Assembly (NCBI RefSeq): GCF_013106755.1
Contig: NZ_WHPF01000007.1
Coordinates: forward strand, 1-64,000
Origin: Limnovirga soli
Lineage (GTDB): Bacteria > Bacteroidota > Bacteroidia > Chitinophagales > Chitinophagaceae
Length of the DNA stretch: 64,000 bases
Direction of reading: 5' to 3'
The position numbers were made by a program, and so were the translations under genes. Every line of letters begins with the position of its first letter. Position 1 is the first letter of the stretch. The notes under the pieces were generated by a model. The model searched no databases, was not told the origin of the DNA, and was given only the letters and a program-made list of their open reading frames with translations. Below, one piece after another: positions 17,301 to 25,888 of the stretch.

Positions 17301-18200
17301 ATGATGCGAAACACATATTTATTACTTATTGGCATACTTGGTATAGCATTCTTAAACAGTTGCTCAAAGGAATATAGCCTTGAAACGGGTTTATTGCAAT
17401 TGGATGCTGTGGGCAGTTTAAAGGATAGCACAGGTACCTGTTTACCTTCGCAGGTGGTGGGCACTTTTTATAATGGCGTAACACCGGGTAGCGATACAGC
17501 TTATGTGGAAATACAGGTAGATGTAGATTCTATTGGTAACTATTCAATAAGCACCGACCTTCAGAATGGGTTTATGTTTGCCGATTCAGGGTATTTTAGC
17601 AGTACAGGTATTAATACTATCCGTTTAAAACCAATAGGCACGCCTATTTTACAAAAACCAACTGATTTTATTGTAATATTCGATACCAGCATTTGTGGCT
17701 TTACTATTAATGTACAGGATAGCACCGGTACTGGTTTAGGCGGTGGCGGTGGTACCATTGATTCCACTAATTTGTCTGATACCGCCTGGAAATTTACCGT
17801 TGGTGCCAATACCTATAATGGCCCCATAGATACGGCTGATGTAAGAATAGATACCACCACTTCCTTAACTTATCTCTACCTGTTTGGTACATCTGCTGCT
17901 ACTGCAGACTCTGTTTTTGTAGCAGCTATTATATTACCTACAGGCCAAATTACAACCGGCACCTATTTATCGTCCCTTGGTTCTGGTTTTTATTTTACTG
18001 ATGCAGCCGGTATAGCAAATGGCACTTTTATTTATCAGGCAGATCCATTTACCACGGGCTTTAGTGTTTCTATTACCATTAGTAGTTATGATACCGTTAC
18101 AAATATTGTTACGGGCACCTTCTCTGGCACTGCTGTAGATGGTTTGGGGGGCACGGCCAATATTTCGGGAGGATCGTTTAAAGCTAAAGTAGGCACATAA
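17301..18200 (+). CDS. Secreted lipoprotein of unknown function
   Basis: A 299-residue protein with a signal sequence and lipobox (LNSC, lipidated Cys about residue 21), so an outer- or inner-membrane lipoprotein. The mature part is Thr/Ser/Gly/Asp-rich, low in lysine, with a glycine run (about 148-153) between two halves that look like all-beta domains: about 30-145 and 155-298. The second half has the alternating pattern of domains that bind or decorate the surface. Family not recognised. Two ATGs in a row; either can be the start. Followed by a clear terminator, so a single-gene unit. Confidence 0.75.
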   Translation: MMRNTYLLLIGILGIAFLNSCSKEYSLETGLLQLDAVGSLKDSTGTCLPSQVVGTFYNGVTPGSDTAYVEIQVDVDSIGNYSISTDLQNGFMFADSGYFSSTGINTIRLKPIGTPILQKPTDFIVIFDTSICGFTINVQDSTGTGLGGGGGTIDSTNLSDTAWKFTVGANTYNGPIDTADVRIDTTTSLTYLYLFGTSAATADSVFVAAIILPTGQITTGTYLSSLGSGFYFTDAAGIANGTFIYQADPFTTGFSVSITISSYDTVTNIVTGTFSGTAVDGLGGTANISGGSFKAKVGT

Positions 18201-18219
18201 AAAAATTGAATTGTTTAAC

Positions 18220-18248
18220 AAAAACAGGGTATCTGCCCTGTTTTTTTG
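18220..18248 (+). terminator. Rho-independent terminator
   Basis: Stem ACAGGG with CCCTGT extended by four A-T pairs, 6-base loop, then eight T. Ends the lipoprotein gene. Confidence 0.85.
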
Positions 18249-18378
18249 TGTCTATACTAGATTAGTAAATTGTTTTTTGCACCTAAAAATTTGTAGCATA
18301 GTTATTGCAAAGCTTTGTAAGTGTATTTTTTGGGCTAACTTAAATCAGTTTGTTTTAAAAGCTGCATGATTTGTTGCC

Positions 18379-18404
18379 GTACAAGAGTGCGACGCAAGTA
18401 AAGC
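18379..18404 (+). repeat. Dispersed intergenic repeat, type A
   Basis: Complete type A copy with both arms. Confidence 0.9.
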
Positions 18405-18567
18405 AAATGATAGCCTTATTGCCTGGTAAATAATAATACATTTACCAAAATAACAACGGAATATTAATACAATAAAGTGTAATACAATAAATTAGAATAA
18501 GTTCAAACGATGCTTGTAATGATTTTCCTTTCCAATTTCTTAATATAGATTGGTTAATTATAACTGC

Positions 18568-18575
18568 TATTTTTG
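18568..18575 (+). promoter_or_regulatory. -7 promoter box of the WecA-family gene
   Basis: TATTTTTG, an exact TAnnTTTG match, 47 bases before the start codon; a possible TTG lies at 18550-18552, only 15 bases further upstream. Confidence 0.5.
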
Positions 18576-18622
18576 CGCTTAATTAAGTAATATAAAACTA
18601 GATGATTTTAAACCTTTAATGC

Positions 18623-19765
18623 ATGGTTTTAGTTATAGCGGGCATGTTTATTGCTTATTTAGTTACTTTCTTTTTAATGCCATTTATCATTAAAATTGCA
18701 AAAATTAATAAGCTGTTCGATTTGCCGGATGAGCGTAAAACGCATACCTATCCGGTTTCTTCACTTGGTGGTACCGGCATTGTTGCCGGTCTGTCTATCA
18801 GCATATTGCTGGTAAGTGATTTTACATTTGGCGACTCTGAATTTCAATACTATCTGGCTACTTTTTTTATCATTTTTATTCTGGGTATTATAGATGATAT
18901 TTTTGTTTTAAAGGCTTGGAAAAAAGCGATAGGTCAAATTTTTGTTACTATCATCCTTACAGCTAAAGCGCATTTGCTTATAAATAACCTGCAGGGGCTT
19001 GGCGGCATTAACGCAATTGATCCCATATTTAGTTATCCTATTACATTTTTTTCTATTATCCTCGTTATTAACTCTTTTAACCTTATTGATGGGGTAGATG
19101 GATTGGCTGCTTCTGTGGGCCTGGTATCCTGTGTGTTCTTTGGTTTGTTTTTTTATATAAACAATATGATACCCTATGCCATTCTTGGCTTTGCAACTGC
19201 TGGTTCATTACTGGCATTTTTAATGTTTAATTTTCCACCGGCCAAAATTTTTATGGGTGATTCAGGGTCTATGCTTATTGGACTGGTAAATGCCATATTG
19301 CTGATTAAGTTCATAGATACTGGCAGCACCGCCACAAACTTCCCCGTAAATTCTTCATTGGCTATTGGCTTTGGTATTTTATTAATTCCCTTATTAGATG
19401 TATTGCGTGTATTTATCATTCGCTCAACCAAGGGGGTATCTCCTTTTAAGCCGGATCGTAATCACCTGCATCATTTACTTTTGAATAAAGGCTTTTCGCA
19501 TGTTAAGGTAACTATTAGCCTAAGTTTGGCTGCCTGCTTTTTTGCCTTTACCGCTTTTTTATTAGAATCGTTAAATGTAAACCTGATTGCCTTTTTATTA
19601 ATACTACAATTTTTTGCCAGCGTATTTATTATAAAATTCTTTTTGCCTGCCCAAAAACTACAAGTGGTGGGTATTGCTAAAAGGGTTGAAACTAATGGCA
19701 CCAACACCAAAATTCTTTCGCTGTACAAAAAGGCAGATGAAACCATTACTGCGAATAATGAATAG
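18623..19765 (+). CDS. WecA/MraY-family undecaprenyl-phosphate sugar-1-phosphate transferase
   Basis: A 380-residue polytopic membrane protein with about ten hydrophobic segments. It transfers a HexNAc-1-phosphate from a UDP-sugar to undecaprenyl phosphate, the first step of surface glycan synthesis. Motifs: the DLPDERKTH segment (cytoplasmic loop 1), IIDDIF with the two Asp of loop 2, NLIDGVDGLA, FMGDSGS, and the histidine-rich PDRNHLHHLLL loop typical of WecA/TagO rather than MraY. Start ATG at 18623; a second ATG at 18644 would remove only seven residues. No other glycan genes adjacent. Confidence 0.9.
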   Translation: MVLVIAGMFIAYLVTFFLMPFIIKIAKINKLFDLPDERKTHTYPVSSLGGTGIVAGLSISILLVSDFTFGDSEFQYYLATFFIIFILGIIDDIFVLKAWKKAIGQIFVTIILTAKAHLLINNLQGLGGINAIDPIFSYPITFFSIILVINSFNLIDGVDGLAASVGLVSCVFFGLFFYINNMIPYAILGFATAGSLLAFLMFNFPPAKIFMGDSGSMLIGLVNAILLIKFIDTGSTATNFPVNSSLAIGFGILLIPLLDVLRVFIIRSTKGVSPFKPDRNHLHHLLLNKGFSHVKVTISLSLAACFFAFTAFLLESLNVNLIAFLLILQFFASVFIIKFFLPAQKLQVVGIAKRVETNGTNTKILSLYKKADETITANNE

Positions 19766-19840
19766 GGTAGCAGAAATTGTCAACCATTGGGAAGTGTATA
19801 TTTAGCCATTTTTGTCCCAGGCTATTGGTTCAATGCTCCA

Positions 19841-19865
19841 CTTTACTTGCGTCGCACACTTGTAC
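19841..19865 (-). repeat. Dispersed intergenic repeat, type A
   Basis: Reverse copy, GTACAAGTG left arm, intact core, TAAAGT right arm; between convergent genes. Confidence 0.88.
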
Positions 19866-19936
19866 TGCATCAAACTGGCAGCAATTGCCAAACCAAATAT
19901 ATTTAGCCTGTCATGTGCTAAAGGGTAAACAATTTT

Positions 19937-20992
19937 TTATCTTTTGCCATAAGGTGGCCTTATTACCCAGCTCCGGTTATTTTGTTGGCGTATAACCAGC
20001 CAGTAGAAAAAGAATACGGTGGTTGTTAGTGTAAACAATATCATGGTATAAGCAGGTAAAACATGGGTTAAATTAATAAGTATACCATCATTGGCAAATT
20101 TTCCAAAACCAAATAAGGCAGGAATGCGGAACCAATAGTAACAGCTAACACCTGCAGCCGCAAATATGCTTATTAGCTTTTGCTGAAATGCCTGCTTAAC
20201 CAATTTAGATACTATAGCATACACTACCAGCGTAACGGAAAAACCTAATAAAGGCATGGCATAAACCTCTATTAAAGATTCCAAAGTATTAGTGCCTGCA
20301 TTATCTGGCACATGAAACCAACCCCATATAAACCCGGGTAAGCCACCAATAATAAACAAACCACTTATTTTTTGATACATATTACCTGCGTTAATATTGG
20401 GGTTAATGTTGGCTGTAGAATCGGGGCAGGGAATTACACAGTTCATACATTGGCCACAATGGGCATTGGGTAAGCTGAGTAACACATTGCCACCATATAA
20501 TTTTTCTACAGGATGTATGGGGCAAAGGCCCGAACACCAGGCGCTTTTCCATTCGTAAATAAATCCCATACATGTACCTATTACTGCCATTGAGATGATT
20601 AATAGAGCGGTAGCCAACCCATTTACATTAAATATGGCATGGCGAAGTGGTACCAGCAGGTACAACGCCAAAACTGCTATTAGATGTAGTTTTGATAGCT
20701 GTTTTATGGATAGTCTTTGCCGTTGGGATTTACCTAAATGGCGGGGTAATAAATTTATGGTAGCCAGTGGGCATACATTACGCCATAATCCGGTTGCCAC
20801 AACAAATAAAGCAGGTGCAACGGGTATTAAAATGTTCCAGAATAGTAGTAAACCTATAGCCGGGTAAAAGATTAAGCAAAATAATATGACAGCGCCTGCT
20901 AACCAAACTGCTGTCTGCGCCATTCGCCACAATAGTACAGAACGGGTAGTTAAGCGGGTACCCGCGTTGGTACCTGATTTTTCTGAAAACAT
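19937..20992 (-). CDS. Polytopic membrane protein with ferredoxin-like 4Fe-4S site
   Basis: A 351-residue membrane protein with about eight hydrophobic spans. Cysteines: C74 in NVCPLATINLL, C153 and C157 in AWCSGLCP, and the classical 4Fe-4S pattern CxxCxxCxxxCP at 179-189 (CGQCMNCVIPCP). The pattern of a CxxxCP loop plus a single ferredoxin-type cluster resembles the membrane electron-transfer domain of NosR/NapH/RdxA-type proteins, but it has one cluster motif rather than two and no reductase or cytochrome genes beside it. A role in electron transfer across or along the inner membrane is inferred; family assignment uncertain. Confidence 0.7.
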   Translation of the reverse strand: MFSEKSGTNAGTRLTTRSVLLWRMAQTAVWLAGAVILFCLIFYPAIGLLLFWNILIPVAPALFVVATGLWRNVCPLATINLLPRHLGKSQRQRLSIKQLSKLHLIAVLALYLLVPLRHAIFNVNGLATALLIISMAVIGTCMGFIYEWKSAWCSGLCPIHPVEKLYGGNVLLSLPNAHCGQCMNCVIPCPDSTANINPNINAGNMYQKISGLFIIGGLPGFIWGWFHVPDNAGTNTLESLIEVYAMPLLGFSVTLVVYAIVSKLVKQAFQQKLISIFAAAGVSCYYWFRIPALFGFGKFANDGILINLTHVLPAYTMILFTLTTTVFFFYWLVIRQQNNRSWVIRPPYGKR

Positions 20993-21184
20993 ACAATTAG
21001 TTTGGTATCAATAATGCACAATAATTAAAAACGCAGGTTGAAAATTAGAAGAATAAGCAGATAAAAAAGATGAGTTTTCTCATGTTTTGAGTTAACAGCC
21101 TACAAAAACTGTATTAAGCCCAATTTGAAAATGATATTTAAAAACCCAGGTACAGGTTTGCCGAATAAATAATCTGCAGATGAA

Positions 21185-21213
21185 GTGATTGCGACGCAAG
21201 AGGTGATGCTATG
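21185..21213 (+). repeat. Dispersed intergenic repeat, degenerate
   Basis: GTGATTGCGACGCAAG then AGGTGATGCTAT: core intact (TGCGACGCAAG), arms decayed. Confidence 0.65.
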
Positions 21214-21236
21214 AAAAACCTAGTGCTGGTATTTAA

Positions 21237-21737
21237 CTATGGCATTAGTTTAGGATAATCGAAAAACTGGTAGGATTTTGAGCTACTGAAAAAATCTTTC
21301 CAATGGTTAGTATTCGCAGTAACCGAAAAGATAGCGCAGGTGGGCATATCGTCTATACGCGTATTGGTTAGGGAATTGGCAAAATTGGTGATACCCGGAT
21401 TATGAGCAAAAATACAAATGGATTGAAATGCATCATCGCTCTGCCGAATGGCTTTAATAAAATCTGCCTCTTCTGCAAGGTATAAATAGGGCACAACAAT
21501 AATTTGTGCAGCTTTTTGGCCATATGTTTCGGCAAAATAGGTGCAGGTAGTAAATGCCCGTTTAGCCGGACTGGTTATAAAGGCATTGATGGGAATATTT
21601 TTTTGCAACAGTCTTTTGGCCATTACTGGTGCATCGCGGTGGCCACGATCGTTTAATGGGCGGTCTATATCGTTTTGTCCGGGATTGGCCCAGCTGCTTT
21701 TAGCATGCCTTACAAGTATCAACTGTTTCTTTGCCAT
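21237..21737 (-). CDS. sixA: SixA-type histidine phosphatase
   Basis: A 166-residue member of the phosphoglycerate-mutase-like histidine phosphatase family of SixA type: starts MAKKQLILVRHAKSSW, where RHAKSSW carries the catalytic RH motif, followed by RPLNDRGHRDA. A second catalytic His is in FAHNPGITNF. SixA removes phosphate from phosphohistidine of signalling or PTS proteins. A longer frame opens 16 codons earlier, at 21785, but that segment encodes the purF terminator hairpin, so I take the ATG at 21737. Confidence 0.88.
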   Translation of the reverse strand: MAKKQLILVRHAKSSWANPGQNDIDRPLNDRGHRDAPVMAKRLLQKNIPINAFITSPAKRAFTTCTYFAETYGQKAAQIIVVPYLYLAEEADFIKAIRQSDDAFQSICIFAHNPGITNFANSLTNTRIDDMPTCAIFSVTANTNHWKDFFSSSKSYQFFDYPKLMP

Positions 21738-21741
21738 GATA

Positions 21742-21776
21742 TATAAAACAAAAAGGATACTTTTCAGTACCCTTTT
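21742..21776 (-). terminator. Rho-independent terminator of purF
   Basis: On the minus strand an 11-bp stem (AAAAGGGTACT with AGTATCCTTTT, one G-T pair) closed by a GAAA tetraloop and followed by a T-rich tail. Confidence 0.85.
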
Positions 21777-21788
21777 ATTGAACAAATT

Positions 21789-23636
21789 TTAATACCCTCT
21801 TACGTTTTTACCTTCGTAATAATTTAGAAATGCGTTGTTTACTACTTTATTACCGCCAGCTGTTGGATAGTTGCCTGTAAAATACCAGTCGCCGGTATTA
21901 GTAGGGCAACATTCGTGCAGGTCTTCAATGGTTTGGTAAATTACTTCTACCGGTACATTTACTTCTGGTGGGGTAATTAGCTGGGCAATTTTATTGGAAA
22001 TTTCTTCTGTGGTAAAAGGTTTATATACCTGTCTAACCACATTTTCTGTATGCAACAGGTTATCGTGTTGCAATTCTTTTATACGCTTGTAAACGGTTTC
22101 CAGAATATCTTCCATTCCTTTTTCTTTAAGTAAAGCGATTGCGGCTTTAAAAGCTATAAAATCACCTAACTTACTCATATCAATACCATAACAATCCGGA
22201 TAACGAATTTGTGGGGCAGAGGAAACTACAATGATTTTTTTAGGTTGTAGCCTGGCCAGCATACGTATAATGCTTTCTTTTAAAGTGGTACCACGAACAA
22301 TACTATCATCAATTACCACCAAGGTATCTTCGTTACGTTTTACGGTACCGTAGGTAATATCGTAAACGTGTTGTACCATTTCGTTGCGGCTGCTATCTTC
22401 TGTAATAAAAGTGCGCAACTTAACATCCTTAATGGCAATTTTTTCCTGACGTATTTTACGGTTAATCATTTCCTGAAGTTTGTCTTCAGTAAAATCGTTG
22501 CCCCAGCTTAAAATACGTTGAATTTTAATTTGATTAAGGTAATTCTCCATTCCTTTTATCAAACCATAAAAAGCTACTTCTGCTGTATTGGGGATATAAG
22601 AAAATATGGTATTACGTAAACTATAATCAACCGATTCAAGTACTGCCTTGCTAAGGTGGTCCCCCAAAGCAATACGTTCACGATAAATTTTTTCATCGCT
22701 GCCTCTTGAAAAATAGATACGCTCAAAGCTACAGGCCCTTCTTTCTTTTGGCTCCTGTATTTGCTCTATAACATAATTGCCATCATTATCTACAATAATG
22801 GCATTAGCAGGTAATAATTCCAGTACTTCGTTTTCGCCAACATTAAATGCTGTGCGGATGGATGCCCTTTCACTGGCAGCCACAATTACTTCATCATTTA
22901 TATAGTAATAAGCAGGGCGTATACCATGGGCATCACGCATTACAAAGCTGGAGCCATTACCAATTAAACCACCTACTGTAAAACCACCATCAAAAAGCGG
23001 AACGGCTTTTTTAAGTACATTGGCAATATTGGCTGTATTAGGGTTTTTCTCATCTTCCTTACTTAAGAAATGATGAATTACTTCCATCATGGCGGCCAAA
23101 TCGCTTTGCTTTTGAAAAACGCCGGGTTCTATATTTACCAGTGCAAAAAGCTCTTCTGTATTAACTAAGTTAAAATTACCGGCCAAAGCAAGGTTTTTAC
23201 CGGGTACCAGGTCTCTTTTAAAAAAGGGGTGACAAAACTCTACATTGTTTTTACCCTGTGTACCATATCGCAGGTGGCCCAATAATAATTCTCCCAAAAA
23301 AGGAAGATGGCCTTTCATTAATCCGGGATGTTTTAGAATATCTGGCTGATATTTTTCCAGCTCTTTTACTTCTTCGCCAATTTTAAAAAAAATATCGGCA
23401 ATAGGTTGAGGGGCATTACTGCGTATTCTGTGCAAAAACGGGTATCCTGGCTCTACGTTAAGTTTTACCGCAGCAACTCCGGCGCCGTCCTGGCCGCGGT
23501 TATGCTGCTTTTCCATTAACAGATACAGCTTGTTAAGGCCATACATTACCGTTCCATATTTTTGCAAATAATACGAAAAAGGCTTTCTGAGGCGAATGTA
23601 GGCTAAACCACACTCATGTTTTATTTCGTCGCTCAT
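21789..23636 (-). CDS. purF: Amidophosphoribosyltransferase
   Basis: First committed enzyme of purine synthesis: makes 5-phosphoribosylamine from PRPP and glutamine. 615 residues. N-terminal class II glutamine amidotransferase domain with Cys9 (HECG), which becomes the nucleophile after removal of a short propeptide; the ligand segment NRGQDGAGV and GHLRYGTQG follow. C-terminal phosphoribosyltransferase domain with the PRPP loop VVIDDSIVRGTT (about 434-445). It is longer than the E. coli enzyme (about 500), with extra sequence at the C-terminus, a form found in Bacteroidota. Followed by a clear terminator. Confidence 0.95.
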   Translation of the reverse strand: MSDEIKHECGLAYIRLRKPFSYYLQKYGTVMYGLNKLYLLMEKQHNRGQDGAGVAAVKLNVEPGYPFLHRIRSNAPQPIADIFFKIGEEVKELEKYQPDILKHPGLMKGHLPFLGELLLGHLRYGTQGKNNVEFCHPFFKRDLVPGKNLALAGNFNLVNTEELFALVNIEPGVFQKQSDLAAMMEVIHHFLSKEDEKNPNTANIANVLKKAVPLFDGGFTVGGLIGNGSSFVMRDAHGIRPAYYYINDEVIVAASERASIRTAFNVGENEVLELLPANAIIVDNDGNYVIEQIQEPKERRACSFERIYFSRGSDEKIYRERIALGDHLSKAVLESVDYSLRNTIFSYIPNTAEVAFYGLIKGMENYLNQIKIQRILSWGNDFTEDKLQEMINRKIRQEKIAIKDVKLRTFITEDSSRNEMVQHVYDITYGTVKRNEDTLVVIDDSIVRGTTLKESIIRMLARLQPKKIIVVSSAPQIRYPDCYGIDMSKLGDFIAFKAAIALLKEKGMEDILETVYKRIKELQHDNLLHTENVVRQVYKPFTTEEISNKIAQLITPPEVNVPVEVIYQTIEDLHECCPTNTGDWYFTGNYPTAGGNKVVNNAFLNYYEGKNVRGY

Positions 23637-23658
23637 ATTGAGTTTGTGAAAGAAGCCG

Positions 23659-23666
23659 CAAATTTA
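23659..23666 (-). promoter_or_regulatory. -7 promoter box of purF
   Basis: TAAATTTG on the minus strand, an exact TAnnTTTG match, 22 bases before the purF ATG. Confidence 0.55.
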
Positions 23667-23693
23667 CGGTTGTATCCCGTTAAAAAAAGTAAA

Positions 23694-24257
23694 TTATATT
23701 GCCGGTTGCAATTCAGGTGTTAAACTTTCTGCCAGCCACAGATATTCCTTAACAAATACGTCAATATTTTTTTTGAAAGATTCATCCAGCAAATTACCAG
23801 CTGCATCAAATTTTTTATCTACCATGGGTGTTATCAGCATGTGCGGAGAACCAATACCAAACAGTGCATTTATAAAAAGCTGCAATTGCTGGCTGGCACG
23901 CATACCGCCCATAATTCCCGGCGAAGCAGTTACAATACCAAATGCTTTACGGCTTTGTTTGGGAAAATGATCAAATAAATTCTTTAATGCCGAGGTGTAA
24001 GTGCCATTATATTCAGGCGTTACCATTATAAACCCATTGGCATCAAACATTCTTTTGGCCAGAGGTTGCAGGTCTGCTGGTGCTTTTTCGGTATTGGTAT
24101 ATACTTCCTGCTGCATTGATGGTAAAGGCCATTCGCGTACATCAATAATGTTTACATTATGGTCTGTAGTTGTGGCAATATATTGTTGTAAAAAAAGTGC
24201 CAGCCGGTACGATACGCTTTCTTTTCTTGGGCTGGCTGCTATAATTTCAATATTCAT
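23694..24257 (-). CDS. NADPH-dependent FMN reductase family protein
   Basis: A 187-residue flavodoxin-like NAD(P)H-dependent FMN/quinone reductase. The phosphate-binding loop for FMN is AASPRKESVSYRL (8-20) and the second FMN loop is PEYNGTYTSALKNLFDHF. Members reduce flavins, quinones or azo compounds. It is the last gene of the minus-strand pirin region: 33 bases after the upstream pirin gene stop, so likely co-transcribed with it. Together with pirins and a MarR regulator this suggests a response to redox-active or quinone-like compounds. Confidence 0.9.
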   Translation of the reverse strand: MNIEIIAASPRKESVSYRLALFLQQYIATTTDHNVNIIDVREWPLPSMQQEVYTNTEKAPADLQPLAKRMFDANGFIMVTPEYNGTYTSALKNLFDHFPKQSRKAFGIVTASPGIMGGMRASQQLQLFINALFGIGSPHMLITPMVDKKFDAAGNLLDESFKKNIDVFVKEYLWLAESLTPELQPAI

Positions 24258-24290
24258 AATTGGTAATCTTAGTAGTTATTTATTTTGTAT

Positions 24291-25001
24291 TTATTGATTA
24301 ATGGGCACTTCAATAACAATGAATTCACATTCCTGTTCATTTTGTATGGTTATTAACTCAGTTTCCCAAATGCCCATGGCATCCCGCTTTTCTATCACCT
24401 CATTATTAATGTGCAAACTGCCGTCCAGTACAAAAATGTATACGCATTTATTTAGCGGGCTTAGCGTATAGTTAATGGAGCTGCCAGCTTCAAACCAGCC
24501 AAGGCTTAGTTTTGCATTTTGGTTTATCCAGCAATGTTGCTGGCCTTCTTCATTGCTAACTATGGTTTGTAATTTATTTTTCCGGTTTTCTTTTGCAAAC
24601 TTTCTTCTTTGATACCTGGGAGTAATATTTTGTAATTTTGGTTCAATCCAAATTTGTAAAAACTGCACATCATCATCTCCTACATTGTATTCTTCGTGCC
24701 TTAAACCGGTACCTGCACTCATTATTTGTACCCAGTCTTTCTCTACAATATCGCTATAGCCCATGCTGTCTTTATGGTTCATTTTACCTTGCAACAGCAC
24801 ACTAATAATTTCCATATTGGTGTGGGGATGCAGGCCAAAGCCACCACCGGGCTTTACCACATCATCATTAAAGGTTTTTAATAAGCCAAATGCATTTTTT
24901 ACCGGGTTTTGATAGGTTGAAAAGCTAAAACTGAATTTACTTATCAGCCAGCCTATATCTTTTGTTCCCCTGTCTGCTGCCCTGTGTATAATGTGTTGCA
25001 T
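24291..25001 (-). CDS. Pirin family protein (YhaK type)
   Basis: A 236-residue bicupin of the pirin/YhaK family. Conserved cupin signatures: FGLHPHTNMEIISVLLQG (around 57-74), with the metal-ligand HPH, and MSAGTGLRHEEYN. Enzymatic pirins act as quercetin dioxygenases; YhaK-type proteins are redox-sensitive. It is the third pirin within 2.5 kb and is most like the one at 26758-27480 (both read GW-S-SFSF near the start and have FLQIW and NITPRYQ), suggesting duplication. Separated from yceI by a repeat-rich gap, so possibly its own unit with the FMN reductase. Confidence 0.9.
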   Translation of the reverse strand: MQHIIHRAADRGTKDIGWLISKFSFSFSTYQNPVKNAFGLLKTFNDDVVKPGGGFGLHPHTNMEIISVLLQGKMNHKDSMGYSDIVEKDWVQIMSAGTGLRHEEYNVGDDDVQFLQIWIEPKLQNITPRYQRRKFAKENRKNKLQTIVSNEEGQQHCWINQNAKLSLGWFEAGSSINYTLSPLNKCVYIFVLDGSLHINNEVIEKRDAMGIWETELITIQNEQECEFIVIEVPINQ

Positions 25002-25074
25002 GTATAAAGTGTTTAACCTGATGCTATTAAATAGAATGCATTTTTGCTGAGCCAGGGTGTAGATTAGCTATTGA

Positions 25075-25100
25075 ACTTTACTTGCGTCGCACACTGCGGC
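25075..25100 (-). repeat. Dispersed intergenic repeat, type A core with changed left arm
   Basis: Reverse copy: CCGCAGTG, then core TGCGACGCAAG, then TAAAGTT. Confidence 0.8.
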
Positions 25101-25146
25101 GTTCTGTTGGCTAATATGCAAATAATACATAAACTAAGTTTTTTAT

Positions 25147-25176
25147 AACCAGTGCTGCTGTACTGCAGCACTGGTT
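25147..25176. repeat. Perfect 12-bp inverted repeat
   Basis: AACCAGTGCTGC and GCAGCACTGGTT separated by six bases. No T-tract on either side, so not a standard terminator; could be a strand-independent terminator, a binding site or a mobile-element relic. Confidence 0.6.
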
Positions 25177-25246
25177 AAAGGTGCAAAGTTCGCTTTTTAG
25201 TTTGTAAACATCATTTCAAATTGCCATTACCTGCTGCCATAAAAAC

Positions 25247-25283
25247 GGAACCCTGAACCGAGCGTGGCAAGCGGCGATGCCAT
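25247..25283 (+). repeat. Dispersed intergenic repeat, type B with CGGCGATGCCAT tail
   Basis: GGAACCCTGAACCGAGCG, TGGCAAG, then CGGCGATGCCAT. Mixed copy: type B left and centre with the type C tail. Confidence 0.85.
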
Positions 25284-25324
25284 AATTTGATTTGCTGATA
25301 TCCTAAAAATGCTGTTTAGGCAAA

Positions 25325-25849
25325 TTATTGTTTAATCATTTGTATTTCCATTGCCAGCCTTACTTCATCGCTAACAACTATACCACCGGCCTCGGTTACA
25401 CCATTCCAGGTTAAACCAAAATCTTTACGGCTTATTTTACCATTTAATTCAAATCCCACTTTTGTTTGTCCGTAAAAATCTGTCATGGTACCACCATAAG
25501 TAACGTTTAGACTAACCGGGTTGGTAACATCACGGATGGTAAGATTACCCGTTAAGGTAAATGCATCGTCGCCGGTTTTGGTAATGCCGGTAGAGGTAAA
25601 ACTTAATACCGGAAATTTTGCTGCGCTAAAGAAATCATCGCTTTTAAGATGTTCATCGCGTTGCTCCATATTGGTAGAAATACTGTTTACGTCGGCCGTG
25701 AAGCTGATGGCAGCATCTGAAAAATCTGCTGCTTCGCTTTCCATGGTAGCATCAAATTTTTGAAAGCTGCCGGTTACATTGGTAATCATCAGGTGTTTTA
25801 CCTTAAAGTGCACTTCTGCGTGCATAGGATCTAATTTGTACGTTGCCAT
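25325..25849 (-). CDS. YceI family protein
   Basis: A 174-residue YceI-like lipocalin-fold protein. Conserved blocks: the opening YKLDPMHAEVHFKVKHLMI, DEHLKSDDFF, FPVLSFTST and the late GKISRKDFGLTWN. YceI proteins bind isoprenoid or other amphiphilic ligands. Most are exported, but this copy has no signal peptide, so it appears cytoplasmic. It follows the pirin gene by 39 bases on the same strand and belongs to the MarR-headed unit. Confidence 0.92.
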   Translation of the reverse strand: MATYKLDPMHAEVHFKVKHLMITNVTGSFQKFDATMESEAADFSDAAISFTADVNSISTNMEQRDEHLKSDDFFSAAKFPVLSFTSTGITKTGDDAFTLTGNLTIRDVTNPVSLNVTYGGTMTDFYGQTKVGFELNGKISRKDFGLTWNGVTEAGGIVVSDEVRLAMEIQMIKQ

Positions 25850-25888
25850 TGTTTTTGTTTTGAATGTTTAATTATGATAATTGTTGTT

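Larger units (their letters stand above)
18201..18622. other. Intergenic stretch with terminator, repeat and promoter
   Basis: About 420 bases: terminator (18220-18248), type A repeat (18379-18404) and an exact -7 box (18568-18575). No supported gene. The stretch 18430-18540 is very AT-rich with nothing recognisable. Confidence 0.6.
25002..25324. other. Intergenic stretch with two repeats and a perfect hairpin
   Basis: About 323 bases: a reverse type A-like repeat (25075-25100), a 12-bp perfect inverted repeat (25147-25176) and a forward type B repeat (25247-25283). No gene. Confidence 0.7.

Noticed and set aside
21738-21785. Sixteen extra N-terminal residues for SixA
   Set aside because: The DNA forms the GAAA-loop terminator of purF and the residues are absent from the family.
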